DNA of 64,000 nucleotides from Ursus arctos (Eukaryota > Chordata > Mammalia > Carnivora > Ursidae), in the NCBI RefSeq assembly GCF_023065955.2, contig NW_026623100.1:70188727-70252726 (forward strand), in the 5' to 3' direction. Under the pieces are notes generated by a model, which was given only the letters and a program-made list of their open reading frames with translations, was not told the DNA's origin and did not search any database. This document shows, piece by piece, positions 1-10,734 of this stretch. The translations under genes were made by a program, and so were the position numbers. Every line of letters starts with the position of its first letter. The stretch's first letter is position 1.

Positions 1-267
1 GTCCGCAACCTGATAGTGGCCGGCTCCAGGCAGGACAGCAGGTGAAGACCCTCATTGGGGCCTGGTTTCCAGGTCTTGCTGGAGAAAGCCTGCATGCTGG
101 GGAGTATGTGGGTTGGGGGGGAGCTTTACCTAGGGAGGGGTCCTCTGCTTTGGTTCTCTAGGGCCTCATCCAATTCTCTGGGGCCGAGCTCCACAGGAAC
201 AGGATTCCTGTTCAGGGGTCTATACACACTGCATTTACGTAGAGATTTTCAGGGAAAACTCATCACT

Positions 268-510
268 TGCCTGCCTGGTGTTCATTCCCACCAGCAGCTC
301 CTGAGGCCTCCCTCCTCCCCATGCCTCCAGCTCTTGAGAGTATCTGTCTTGGTCATTTTTGCCAATCTCATGGGTGTGAAACAGTACCTCGTTGTTTTAA
401 TTTGCATTTAATTTGCATTCCCTTGATAAGCAGTGAGGTTTACAACCTCTTCGTGAACTTGTTAGGCTTTTGGATTTTGTTTCCTGTGAATTCTCTTTTA
501 TAGACTTTGA
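268..510 (-). mobile_element. Old L1 (L1M-type) ORF2 3'-region fragment, antisense
   Basis: The plus strand reads like the reverse complement of a mammalian L1 ORF2 3' region: a cattcccaccagcag word, then a run matching the inferred 'ggtggtatctcattgtggttttaatttgcatttccc' portion, then a block matching the 'gatttgcattcccttgat' region. It is heavily diverged, with no usable open frame, so it is an old copy. An A12 run lies just after it at 518-529. The family is assigned from recalled L1 sequence, and the boundaries could be off by tens of bases. Confidence 0.7.
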
Positions 511-529
511 TTCCTCTAAAAAAAAAAAA

Positions 530-1639
530 TAGATTTTTTGCTTTTTCCCTTTGAGATTTCTAAGGGCACCCAGCTTGGTCCGTCCCCCAGGGCAGCCTCC
601 TTCTTCCCCAGCTACCCCAGCTCAGGCCACCTGCCCTGTGCCTTCCACACCAGCCCTCGGGTCTGTGTCCCAGAGGGCCCTATGTGAGCGCCTGGAGAGA
701 GCAGAGAGGAACAGGTCCTAGCTGCCTCTCCTGCTGATCCACAACCTTTTCACTTGCTTTTTTTTGAAGCCAGGAGGGAGAAAGAGGGGGTCCATATCAG
801 GGGTATTCTTGTGGGATATACGGGTGAGTGACTGAATACTGCCTTTCCTCCTGTTACAGGGACCCAGGCTGCCTGGTGGACCCCCACCCCCCAGACTATA
901 GTTCCAGAAAACCAGGGAGAAAACACAATTGACCCCTTTGAGCCTGCAGTGCCAGAGGGGGGCTTCCGGGGCAAACAATGGTCCTCTGTGTCTGGTTTCT
1001 CCTGAGGGCCGGAAGCCCCTGGTGCGTGGCCCACCGATGAGTCATGCAGGATATCTCCTGGGCCTGCTTTGTTGTGCCCAGCCTGGAATGGCAGATGATC
1101 TCATCGGCTGTTCTGGGGAAGCCCTGTCAATGGACAGCCCCGGGAAGCTCACCGCCCACGAATGCAGGAGAGTCCTGGTCCCCCGGCCTTGAGCGAGTTC
1201 CTGGAGGCGGGTGTGGGGGTGGGGGGTTGCTGGGCAGACCGAGTCAACAGAAAGAAAAGACCCCGTGCTCATGGAGTCCAGGGAAACCCCCGCTCTGCTC
1301 TCTCTGGGCTCCGCACGCGCGTGGGGGCCGCCCAGCTCCAGATGTGTCCTGGGGAGTTTCCTGAACTCGGGGGAGGCCCCAGACAAGTGTATGAGGAGCA
1401 CCCCAGGGAGGGCCGACCTGGGACTGGCAGGAAGTCAAGGGCTGGGGTGGCCACCGATCCTGGCTTGGCCTGTGAGGCTCGGAAGGGAACAAGGGTCGGA
1501 CTTTGGCTGGATGAAACAGAGACTTCAGAAACAATGAGCCATGAGGTACTGAGGCCATTTCAATTCTTGGAACTTGGACATTTCTGTTAATGGTTGTTGT
1601 TGTTTAAAATACACCTCCCTGGCTGGTACAGAGCATAGC
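530..1639. other. Anonymous GC-rich sequence, no gene or repeat recognised
   Basis: I see no known repeat or convincing exon here. Several short frames are open on both strands (up to about 140 codons near 1162-1590), but they overlap one another in different frames and resemble no protein I know. A G-rich motif at 1209-1234 is listed separately. A TGAGTCA word near 1037 matches an AP-1 site, but one such match is expected by chance. Confidence 0.5.
1209..1234 (+). other. Potential G-quadruplex motif
   Basis: Four runs of three or more G occur within 26 bases (1209-1211, 1215-1219, 1221-1226, 1232-1234), with loops of 1-5 bases. This meets the usual G-quadruplex pattern. No function is implied by sequence alone. 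Confidence 0.5.
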
Positions 1640-1775
1640 TGCGGAGTCCCAGAGCCCACACCCGCTTACTGTGGGGCCTTGACCAAGTCACTCTAACTTT
1701 CTGAGCCTCAGTTTCCCCCTCAATAAAATGGGATTGTGGTGCCGCGTCTGAGGCTGTTGTGGGCAGGTCCGAGTG
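1640..1775 (+). mobile_element. MIR SINE
   Basis: The order of words matches a sense MIR: a diverged tRNA-derived segment, then 'gggccttgaccaagtcactctaac', 'tgagcctcagtttcccc' and 'aataaaatgggattgtggtg'. MIR is an ancient tRNA-derived SINE shared by mammals. The copy is diverged by perhaps a quarter of its bases. Confidence 0.8.
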
Positions 1776-3311
1776 CACAGACGCCAGCTGCCCCGCTCCC
1801 AGCTGGCCCTCAGGAACCAGCAGTCTCCTCTCTTCCCTTCCTCCCCCCACAGCTTTGAAGAGGCTCTTGGTTGGGCTTCTATTCTGGTTCTGCCCTCCAG
1901 AAGCTCACCGCTGAACACGTTCCTTAGACGGCCCACCTTTCCTCTGGACGCAGGGGACAGGCGGGGCCACCCCCAGAGCCTCCAAGAAGAGAACCGCCCC
2001 AGTCCGTCTGAGGCGCAAGAATGGGGTCATTGTCGCCTTCTGCTGGCATTTCACATCTGACTGGGTAGCAGGATGAATGATCCTGCTCTGAGGACAACCT
2101 GGAAGCACCGTAGGCATAGAGTCCAGGCCTGCAGGTGTGGGGAGCCCAGAGCTCAACCCCAGAAATCACTGAGGCCAAGGTCCCTCCTGCGCGGACTGAA
2201 CCCATCCCACCTCTGAGGGCCACCCTGAGCCACTGAAGAGCTGCAGGGAGGAGGCTGCCCTACACCTCTGTCCGAGATGCAGGGGTGCTGCTCCCCAGCC
2301 TTCGTCCTGTACCCGCACCGGGGCTGCGCACGTTACCGAAGGGGAAATGACACAGCGCTGAGTTCCGTGTCAGAGGCTCCCCGCCTGGTGGATCATCATG
2401 AGAAACTAGACACTTTGCCGTGGCTTTTGCGAGTTCGCGGTCGCCCCTGGCCACAAAAACATGCACCTGTGAGGTGAGTCGAAGAGTCACAGTGCTAAGT
2501 TTGATGAAACACTTCCCAGACGGGCCCTTCTTCCCCCCAGAGGGTCTTTCTTCCCCACGCCCCCTCTGCCCACGTCGGAGCTGTATGAGAGCCACTGACG
2601 TGTCCCAGGGAACGCGGGGAGCTGGGAAGATCACGTGAACTTGAACTTCTCTAGGGGAGAACAGTGCCCGCGATTTCTTGGACGTCTTGGACAAGATGCT
2701 TGGGAGGAGGTAAGACCCCCAGGAATCACGCTGGGTCTTGGAGACGGTTGGGAGCTTTCTAAGGAGGCCTTTGGTCTCTCCGAATGGGCTGCGTGTGGGG
2801 CGAGGGCTGAACGGCTCGGTCCCAAAGAAAGGGTTCTCCTTTCTCTGCTTCCCACTCAACTCTCGGCCCCTCCCCACACATAAACACCAAGCCGACATTG
2901 AAAGAACATCAATTTCTAGTGTCCCCAATTCCATGTCCCCAGCATGCACAGGGCTGCCCCACGTCTCAGCAGCCCCCTCCTGCTCGCCCCGCAAACCTGA
3001 CTCAGCGGCAGCTGTGGCTTTTGTTCTCCACCGTGTTTGCAATGACTGCAGGCCTCCTACCCCGAGTCAACGATGGGCACGGCGTGACGCCCCCTTACAG
3101 CCCAGCATGCGCTCACGTAGGTAGGGGTGCGTGCAGAGACATGTGTATGTGATCACCTCAAGTGTCTACACCGGATTCATGCCCTCTCCCGCACCAGAGA
3201 CACCCCTGCCCGGCCCCAGCAGCCTCTTAGCCAGCTCAGCACACCTGCTGTCTTCAAATCCATGCACATCTGTCCTCCTCACCCCACCCTTGATTGCCGG
3301 ACCCCAAATTC
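1776..3311. other. Anonymous sequence, no gene recognised
   Basis: No repeat is recognised. The minus strand holds a 260-codon open frame (3042 to 2260), the longest in the window, but its translation is low in hydrophobic structure, rich in R/S/G/P and unlike any family I know. Overlapping open frames on the other strand suggest base composition is the cause. I do not call it a gene. Confidence 0.5.
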
Positions 3312-3557
3312 AGGTTCCAATACCCTCTTTTTTTTTTTTTTTTTTTAAGATTTACTTATTCATTTGAAAGAGAGAGAGCACGAGTGGGGGTGGGATGGGG
3401 ACAGGTGGAGAGACAGAAGGAGAGGGAGAAGCAGGGTCCCTGCAGAGCAGGGAGCCCAATGCGGGGTTCAGTCCCAGGGCCTGGGATCACATCCTGAGCC
3501 CAAGGCAGATGCTTAACCATCTGAGCCACCCAGGTGCCCCAGGTTCTAATTCTCTCT
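3312..3557 (-). mobile_element. Carnivore SINEC with target-site duplications
   Basis: The SINE body (3329-3540) is in reverse orientation: a T-rich tail start, 'aagatttacttattcattt', GA-rich middle, then the reverse complement of the tRNA-like head ending 'gccacccaggtgcccc'. Flanking target-site duplications are visible at 3312-3328 and 3541-3557, both starting AGGTTC and differing at a few positions. The long T tract (about 18 bases) and visible duplications point to a fairly recent, lineage-specific insertion. Confidence 0.93.
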
Positions 3558-3719
3558 ACTTGGACCCCCGCCAGCTGTACCAGAGGCAGCAGGTCAGGAG
3601 TCCCCAGCCCCCGCTTTCTTCAAGGCAGGATCCGCCTTCCAGATAGAGCCTCAGCCCCACTTCTTCCCACTGCCCCCCACGTAGGGCCCCTGTGACACTC
3701 CTGCCACTGTCCCCTCTAA

Positions 3720-4032
3720 CATACACCCTCCACTCCCGGCCTATCGGCCTCTTTGGGGCTCCTGTACAGTTCACGCTCAACCCCAGGTCTGGGTCTCCAC
3801 CGCTGACTCTTCTCCACCTGCCATGTTCTCTTCTCCCCTAACTGCCGTCTCCAAGGCCCAGGTCAGCCGTCAGTCGCCCGCGGGTCACCCTCTCTGGCCA
3901 CCATAGCTGCCATGATTTTGCCTTTCCTCTGTACTCCTGTGGGCTTGATTACTCCACAAAGTTAGGGTCTTTGAGCCCCAGTCTAATCCATGTTATTAAG
4001 AGCACCTACTACGTACAGGACACTAATCCAAA
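3720..4032 (+). mobile_element. L2 fragment (diverged)
   Basis: Words such as 'ctgcctgg-like ttctcttctcccct', 'tccaaggcccaggtcagc' and the C/T-rich style following them fit sense L2 (the region before its 3' end). The last 45 bases (from 3988) resemble the start of a reverse MIR or L2 ('gcacctactacgtacaggacact'). Divergence is high, so the call is tentative. Confidence 0.5.
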
Positions 4033-4584
4033 GTCAGACTGGCCGCGGCCGGACCGAACGTGGAGCCCACGCACAAAGCCCTCCGGAATCAGGGTTGCCC
4101 CAGGGCAGAGCCTTGGGGACACTGCATGATGCGCCAGTCCAGGCCTGGCCTTCCTCTGCAGTGGTCGGATCTGGAGCTAGACCTTCAGGAAAAGGGGCTG
4201 GTCAGAGACGGTAGACCCCAAACAAATTGCTCCTGGGAATTCCCAGAAACCATCCATCCTGGACATCTCCCTGGGAACAGATCCATTAGGGGGAGTTCTG
4301 ACTTTATCACTTGTTTTGCCCTGAACAAAAGGATATGACTGTGTGTCCTTCGGTTCATAGAAAGCAACCACTCGGTGCAGAACAGAAACAGAAACTTCAG
4401 CCTGCATTGTCCCTCTGGTGATAAACTCCATTTCCCAGAAGGAGGGAAGGCCCATGAAACCCCACAGGCTTAGGGTGAGGGGGTCAGCTTCCATTTCTGT
4501 TGTGGAATAAAAAACTCCCAGATTGTGGCACGTGCCCTGGACTCACACTGAGGGAACCCCTCCAGTCTCCCCGTCTGCAGAACA
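4033..4584. other. Anonymous sequence
   Basis: Nothing recognisable as a gene or repeat. Open frames are short (about 105 codons at most, minus strand) and unsupported. Confidence 0.5.
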
Positions 4585-4900
4585 TGGGGGTACCCTCTAT
4601 GAGCCGGGCACTCCCAACACCGTGAGGGATGTAATGCTGTCCCCGCTCCAGAGAGAAAGTCCCATGGCCTGGAAATGGCAGAGCCTCTAGAATCAGGCCC
4701 GAGGCTCAGGGAGGCCCCCATACAAAGCATAGAAAATGGGCAGCCAGCACCGTGGCTCCAGTGGCAGGAGCGTCTGCGTGGAAGGCTTCTTGGAGGAGGT
4801 AAAACTCAGAGGGCAGGAGAGAGAGAGGCACAGGCGGAGCCCAGTGGAAGGAAGGCCACGAGCAAGGCGGAGGGAGAGAAGTCTGGCCAGAACGAAGATG
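4585..4900 (-). mobile_element. L2 fragment, antisense
   Basis: Two landmarks of antisense L2 appear in the right order and spacing: 'tatgagccgggcactcccaacacc' near 4598 (the 'tatgtgccaggcactgtgc' region) and 'ggaaggcttcttggaggagg' near 4780 (the 'ggaaggcctctctgaggaggtga' region), followed by a purine-rich stretch. Diverged. Confidence 0.6.
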
Positions 4901-5724
4901 GGGCGGGATGGATGGGAGGCCCCCTCCCCAGGAGCCGGTCAGGAGCTCCTTAGGCATCACCCCTTCTGCATCTAGCTGTCGTTTAACGGGCAGTCCCTCC
5001 TTGAGTGTGGGCATCAAGGGCCTCGGGGCCGCTCACACCTTAAAGGAATTCCTCAGCTGCTCCTGTCCTCCCTGGAGACAGTGAGTCAGAGGGAGGGGGT
5101 GGCAGAGAGGACCGGGAGGAGTCACAGACCACGGCCCCCCGTGTGGAAGAGCTCAGGCCTGCGGATAAATCATGTTGGAGAGCCCAGGAGGGAGGAGGCC
5201 TGCTTGGCTTCCTCCCCAGGGCCCTGCCCCTCAGCTGACACTGCAGTGAGGCCCCCCGGGGTGCTTAAAGAGCAGCTCACTACCTTTGGGGCCTACAAGG
5301 CAGAGGCAGCGCGCCTCTGGTCACTAGAGACTGCTGAGGCCGTCAGAGCTGGAGGAAGGAGCTGGCACTTCTTACCCTTCTTAGTTGGCACAGGAGGCCT
5401 CGGGCGAGGCCTGCGGGGCTGACGCGGTGGCGCCCCTGGCCCCCGAGGCCGCAGGACTGAGCCAGGTAAACATCCCTCCAGGCCCCTCACTCTTGGCATG
5501 TGGCCTCAGCTCAGCAAATGCATCCTTTGGGGGTGTGAATAGCTGCAGAGCCAGCCCCCAGAACCCATTGTTCTGGAAGTTCCAAAACAACCAAAACAAA
5601 CTCTCAACAATATGGGAGTGAGGAGGGAGGACGGAAAGGGCCAGGGAGCCTTTGTCCTGAGGCAGCCAGACGTTTACATTTTCCACATTAATGAGCTAGG
5701 AAATGGCTCTTTTTATGCCAGTAA
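4901..5724. other. Anonymous sequence with one exon-like segment
   Basis: No repeat recognised. The stretch 5394-5465 is listed separately as an exon candidate. The rest holds only short overlapping frames. Confidence 0.5.
5394..5465 (+). CDS. Speculative 72-nt internal exon
   Basis: A pyrimidine-rich run (cttcttacccttctta) ends in CAG at 5391-5393, and a GTAAAC donor begins at 5466. The 72 nt between are exactly 24 codons, open in the frame starting GAG GCC TCG, with G or C at about 21 of 24 third positions and several CpGs, unlike the flanks. The peptide is Ala/Gly/Glu/Pro-rich (EASGEACGADAV..., ending GLSQ), and I recognise no family. The acceptor is only fair because ten non-pyrimidine-rich bases separate the tract from the AG. 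GC-rich DNA can produce this by chance, so it is only a candidate. Confidence 0.2.
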
Positions 5725-5915
5725 TAACAACCACCACCCCCTCCATGTTCTCATCTAATCCTGGCAAAAACCAAGCAAGGCCAATATGAGCAACCCCTTA
5801 CAGAGCTGAGGGGCTGACATTCCAAGAGGCCCATGGCCTCTAGTGTCGCGATCGCTGGAGCTGAGGCTCGAACCCAGGGCCCCAGCTTCTCTCCATGCAG
5901 CTCAGTGCAGCCAGC
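5725..5915 (-). mobile_element. MIR SINE, antisense
   Basis: Reverse-complement MIR landmarks occur in order: 'gttctcatctaatcctggc', 'ccccttacagagctgagggg', and 'gctgaggctcgaacccagggcccc', the last being the reversed internal region with the B-box-like GTTCGA complement. Diverged but clear. Confidence 0.75.
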
Positions 5916-6329
5916 CGAGGCCAGGGACAGGATCAGTCTGAAGGAAATGCCTGGTTCCCTTGAGCCTCCCAACATGGTGAGCCAGATGAGGAAGCAGACT
6001 CTCGTGAGGTGGCCAGGAGGCCAGGCTGACCCAACACTGCCTGCCGCCAAGTGCCACTGCGCGAAGGCCAGGTGTCTGCCCAGTGGGGCCAGCCAGGCCA
6101 TCGTCCTCTCATCAGCCTGGGCTGACAGGGTTCCCTGGCTATAGCCACACGCCCCCCGGCCAGGCAGTACTCCCGTCTTCCTGCTGGAGGCCTGGCCCTT
6201 GGGGGTCTGAGAATGAGGTCTCCCACATGCCGCCTCCCAGGCCAGCTCAGCCCTGCTCCCCGAGCCCCGAGCCCTGTGCAGTGGTGGGAAGAAGGTAGCG
6301 ACGGACCCACCTCTTACACACAATTAACA
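5916..6329. other. Anonymous sequence
   Basis: No gene or repeat recognised. A 190-codon minus-strand frame runs from 6323 to 5751 but passes through the MIR copy, which argues against a real protein. Confidence 0.45.
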
Positions 6330-7040
6330 ATCGCCCGTATCTCTTCCAACACTGTAAGATTTTCACAGGCTACTATTTTTAGCAGCAAAAGAAAAAGTGC
6401 TGAACTCCTAAATTGTGATTTTGCGTACTCATCTATTTCTAAAGCTCATTGCTAGATAACTAAGAGCTTGTTCTTTGATTATGGCCATTTAGGAAAAGGA
6501 ATTCTAACAGGCTTGCTCGAGTCTCCCGAGCCTTGCAGTTTGCACCAAGAAGTTGCGTGTGACAACACTTCCATCTGGCAGACGGCCTCACTGGAATGCA
6601 CTTGGAAGTCTGGAGAACGGAGACATCAACAGAAGCACAATTAATCAGCGCAATTGTTTTCCCTGCTGTGAACAGGACATTTCTCTGGATTTTTGAGGGC
6701 AACGCACACGGCAAGGCCCTGGCTCGGCATTCTCTGTGGCATTCAAACCGAGTGGAGCGGCGGGCACGCGTGGACTGCTCTTACTGGTCTTCCCGCTCAC
6801 TCTCTGTCTCAGGCCAGTGCAGCGAAGCCCTCAGCCCTCCTTGCTCCAGTGAGGGTGAGAGTGCTGGGTCCCGTGAACAGCCTGAAGTTACCAGCTCTGA
6901 CTGGAAGCTCTCTGGACTCTGGCTTTGGTGATTGTTGTTCTTATGAGAAAATTTCTTGGTTTTGTAACTTGCAGACCAGAAAAAGGAAAAGCATTTAAAC
7001 CAGTATCCGAACAGGAAGGGGAAAGCCAATAGCTCCTTAC
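6330..7040. promoter_or_regulatory. Candidate conserved non-coding element
   Basis: This block is repeat-free and more AT-rich than its neighbours, with mixed, non-repetitive sequence of the kind seen in vertebrate developmental enhancers. It holds TAAT-core words, including CAATTAATCAGCGCAATTG at 6638-6656, which contains an imperfect inverted pair of CAATT around TAATCAG, and 'acacaattaacaat' near 6318-6331. No long open frame spans it. Regulatory function is inferred from appearance only; cross-species alignment would decide. Confidence 0.35.
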
Positions 7041-7535
7041 TGAGTGAACTGCTGGGAATTGTAGGTTTGGAGAAGCCTCCAAAAACACTTCTTTGGAACT
7101 GCTGGTCTACCCTGAGCTAGTCCTTTTTCGGGAACCTCTGAATCTTAGATTTTTCAGTCTACAAAAGGCAGCTCACAACCTGCTGAACAATGTGGGTTTC
7201 AGGATTAACATGGATGAGATGGGGGCTTTGGGGTCTCCCTCGAAAGAACAATTATAAAACACACCTCTTGGAGAGACCCAAGGCACTGGGGGTGGGGGTG
7301 GGGAGTCTCAAGGCTGAAGAGGAGAGGGTTTTTCTGTGGGAAGGATGCGGTGGGGGAAAGGCCAGACAAGTCTCCCCTTTCCCAAGTGTCGGGGCTCCCA
7401 AACTCCCCCTCCCCCACATTAAGAGGGAAGGGCCCGATCACCCATGTTCCAACTGGTTAGAGGAAAATGTCCTTGGTGTTTTCACAACATCGCGTCTCTC
7501 CTTGGAAGGAACCTAGAGTTCTAAATCACAGGCAT
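7041..7535. other. Anonymous sequence with G-rich patches
   Basis: No gene or repeat recognised. G-runs occur near 7288-7304 (three adjacent runs split by single T) and again from about 7535. Nothing else stands out. Confidence 0.45.
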
Positions 7536-8150
7536 GGGGGAGGGTGGGGAGGAGGATGTGAGGAAAGCATTTCAAAGCCTTGGGGGCTACACCAAGACCT
7601 GAATCAGGAGTCTTGGTAGCCCCAGGGCCTGGGTCATGGGGGGCTTGGGTCAGTGAGAGGGGATTCTGATAGGAACAGAAGTCTTCAAAAAACAGTTATT
7701 ACAACACTTGTTACAGAATGGTCAGGCAGACGTTACTCAGGGGACTGTCACAATAGGTACAGGAACCATAGCAATGGGGTTTTGCAGTAGGGGAGAGAGA
7801 CTGGGCTCACTCTGACTACAAGGAAAAGGGAATTATAGCCAAGAAGCAAGGGTGGGGTGGGGATGGGAAAGTACTAAGAGGAAACACCAGGGCTCAGGGG
7901 ATTCTGGCTACGAGAACCTCACAGGATTCCTGCTGAAGGCAGGCCAGGGTGGCCACAAATCACCCAGGGAAGGTGGGTGATGGGAACCCCCTCAGATGTT
8001 GAGGGTGACCAGATATCGAGGAGGGGGAATTCTGGAGAAGCTGATTTAGCGGGATTCTTCCTAAATCGGACATGTAGAGACAAACATGGAAGCCCCCAAA
8101 CCAAGGCCTAGTTGAGAAGAGAGCACAGAAGAGCCCGACGAGAGTTCCAG
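7536..8150. mobile_element. Possible old LTR/ERVL-type remnant
   Basis: Parts of this stretch, such as 'cagttattacaacacttgttacagaatgg', 'gggactgtcacaataggtacag' and 'gcgggattcttcctaaatcgg', remind me of old endogenous-retrovirus-type dispersed repeats. I cannot name the family and see no clear LTR ends or retroviral protein. No coding remnant is described. It could equally be unique sequence. Confidence 0.28.
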
Positions 8151-8374
8151 CCAAGGGAAAATGTCAGTCAGAGGAAAGTGGCCCCAACCCGGAAATCTGG
8201 GTGCTCAGAGCTGGAAGGGGCAGCTGAGTGGGATAAAAGCCTGATGGGAACCACATAAGAAGTTGGCGGGCAGAGTCAGGCCTGAGCCACACTTCCCAGC
8301 CTCTCCCTGGGCCTCGCGCTCCCCCTCCTTCCCTCCGCAGAACCAGCTTCAGGACCAACTCAGCCCTGGACACA

Positions 8375-8560
8375 GGGAGGAAAGAGCACTGGGTGTGGAC
8401 CCAGAAGTCCGGGTCTGAGGGCCAGTCTTGGCTTTGTCAGCTCTGTGGCCTTACAGGATGACCCAAACCCCTCAGAGCCTCAATTGCTTGGAAATAAAGT
8501 GAGGAAATATAATAGAGTGAGGCGTGCGGCCTCTGTGAGGTGGTCGCGAGTCTGCAGCCC
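8375..8560 (+). mobile_element. MIR SINE
   Basis: Sense MIR landmarks in order: 'aagagcactgggtgtggaccc' (start), 'gtcagctctgtggccttac', 'cctcagagcctcaattgcttggaaataaagtgagg', then a degraded 3' part. Typical length and divergence. Confidence 0.8.
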
Positions 8561-9377
8561 TGTTCCCCTCAGCTGCTCCCGCCCTGCCAACGAGATGTGC
8601 AGACAGGACGACAAGACCCAGTGGTTTGAGGTCTGTCCCGGTGTCCCAGGAGTGGCCGCGGGGAGGTAGCAGTTTCCGTTTCAAGTTCATGAATTGACGC
8701 CTTCTGCCACTGGGGTCAGCCACCAGCTTTGCCTGGGGACCCACGGACTTCACGGGTTCACTGCCCCTGGGGCACTCAGGCCTCCTCCAGAGAAAGGCTC
8801 TCTTGGGAAGGCGGGTGGACATGGGTCCAGGCAGGATGGCAGAAGCCCCTGGGGTCCCGGGAGGCCTGGGAGGGCCGGAGGGGAGGAAGCGGACGGGGAG
8901 CTTCTCTGCCGTCTTCTTCAGCAGGGCAAGGTGCTGGGGCTTTGCGGGACTCTGTTTTCTCCCGTCTGTGGCGCCAGTCTGAGTCTGGCAAATGACCCCT
9001 GGAGAGAACCAGGGCAATAAAGTCAGAATAGCTCAGGCACAGGAAAAAGGACACAAAGGCGAACAATGTGGGGAGTGTTCAGCAGGAAGAGATGGGAACA
9101 GGGCCGGGGGCCCCGGGCAGGCCTAGGCTCCAGGAGTCTGGAAGTGCATGGGTGACCCAGAGCTCAGGCAGTGCCAGGAGGGGAGGGGGCCTGGGCCCAG
9201 AGGTGTAAAAACACTGAGGGAGCAGAGAAAGGGGAAGGCCTGAGAAAAAGGGGTGCAGCCAGAGGAAGGTGCTTCCAGTGTGAAGGGCTGAGGAACAGCT
9301 GTCTCCAGAGTCGGGCCTTAGTTTCTGTCTTTTTCTGTTTTAGGGAGCAGAGATTTCTGTCTGTTCAGACCCAAGTT
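8561..9377. other. Anonymous sequence
   Basis: No gene or repeat recognised. A 181-codon minus-strand frame (9017 to 8472) runs into the MIR and is not supported. Confidence 0.5.
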
Positions 9378-9478
9378 GACGTAGCAAACATTGGGCCCCT
9401 GCTGCATACAAGGTCTGGGCTACAAGGGAGTGAGTGATGAAGGAGATATAGTCCCTGCATCTAGAACCTGGACAACAC
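9378..9478 (-). mobile_element. L2 3'-end fragment, antisense
   Basis: The run 'gcaaacattgggcccctgctgcatacaaggtctgggctacaagggagtgagtgatg' mirrors the antisense L2 3' end ('aaacatttattgagcgcctactatgtgccaggcact...'), followed by 'tagtccctgcatctagaacctggac' (the 'gtccctgccctcatggagctta' region). Confidence 0.65.
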
Positions 9479-9489
9479 CCTTCTGCTCC

Positions 9490-9985
9490 TATCATGGCTC
9501 AGGTGAGCTAAGGTTTCTCCTTAAATTCTGCAATCTTTCCTAGCCCTCCCATGGCTCTTTAGGGTAAAATCCGAGCTCCCAGCCAGCATCCAAGGCCTGC
9601 CCCGCTGCCTATTTGGGCCTCACCTCCCCCAAATACTCTCGCTCAGAGAGCTACTCGCTCCCAAGTCTCCAGGCCTTTGCTCCCCTTGCTCCCCTTTCTG
9701 AAACACCATTTCTTCTCTCCTTCCCCAGTAGGATATTAACTAACCTCTAGGGACTCAGTTCAGGCATTGCCTCCTCTGGGAAGCCCACCCTGCTTTCTCA
9801 GTTTGGGGAGCCCCCAAACACCCGCCATGGCATACCTTGAATCATCATAAGGTAATGAGACATTTGCCCCTCTCTCTCCTCCCATCCTCAGCCCCTTGAG
9901 GCCACAGTGGAGCTTCTTTATGTCTTTATCCCCGAGACCAAGCTGGGCCTTGCTGAAAGCAGGTTTCCAGAGGGTATTTCCAGGT
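9490..9985 (+). mobile_element. L2 fragment, sense
   Basis: Sense L2 landmarks occur in order: 'tagggtaaaatccgagctcc', 'agcatccaaggcctgccc', 'gggcctcacctcccccaaatactc', 'ccaggcctttgctccccttgctcccctttctgaaacacc', 'actcagttcaggcattgcctcctctgggaagcccaccctg'. It lies head-on against the antisense L2 piece at 9378-9478. Confidence 0.85.
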
Positions 9986-10734
9986 AAGTGAGCCAAAGAG
10001 CTCAGGGTCAGCGACCTGCAGGTGATCTGTGGAGGTGGTAGAATAGAAGAGAGGTATTTCGTCTGTTCTAGGGGGTCCATAAAGTTGGAAATACATGTAC
10101 CTCAGTGGTTATGATGTAATGCTTTCAAATGGAACGGCACTTCAGATTCGGGTATGTCAGCCAGCAAAGAGGGAGAAAACTCCCCATTCAAATGCTGCCC
10201 TCCGGGGCAGGTGCTGAGGTAAGAGGCCCAGCTCTGGGCTGTCCAGAGCCCTGGAGGGGTTTGTGGCCAGGGGGCAGCAATGCGGGACTGTTTCAGGGGG
10301 AGGCAGCCTCCCTTATAAGGGGCCCAATTTTGGTTTGCCTCCCTCATGTTGAGGCCAGAAAGCCAGTGCAGGGATCGGGGTCAGGGCATTGCTCCTCCTG
10401 AAGGACCAGGTTGAGGGTCCCGACCTCAGAGAGGAAGACTATAAGGGGCAGGGGGCAGCGCCTCTTGTCAGCTGTTCCTGAAAGGAGAACGGAGAGGTGG
10501 GGAGCAAATGGGAAGCACGGCAAGGCTTAGGCTTGTGTGGGCTCTAGCTTCGTGGCTGCTCCAGAGCTCGGCCCCCAGTCCGGCCTGTGACCTGAGGGCC
10601 CCGGGGCCTACTTCCGGGGACACAGGCAGAGCTGAGCCAATGGTTGGGAGACAGTGGTTCTTCCCTAGGTTCAACGGACTCAGGAGGGGGCTGGTGGCCA
10701 GGAGTGGCACACTCCGTGGACTGAGGGGCAGGTG
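9986..10734. other. Anonymous sequence
   Basis: No gene or repeat recognised. Frames reach only about 106 codons and overlap on both strands. Confidence 0.5.

Noticed and set aside
2260..3042. 260-codon minus-strand open frame, the longest in the window
   Set aside because: No domain, no protein I recognise, low-complexity R/S/G/P-rich translation, and other frames are open on the opposite strand; explained by GC-rich composition.
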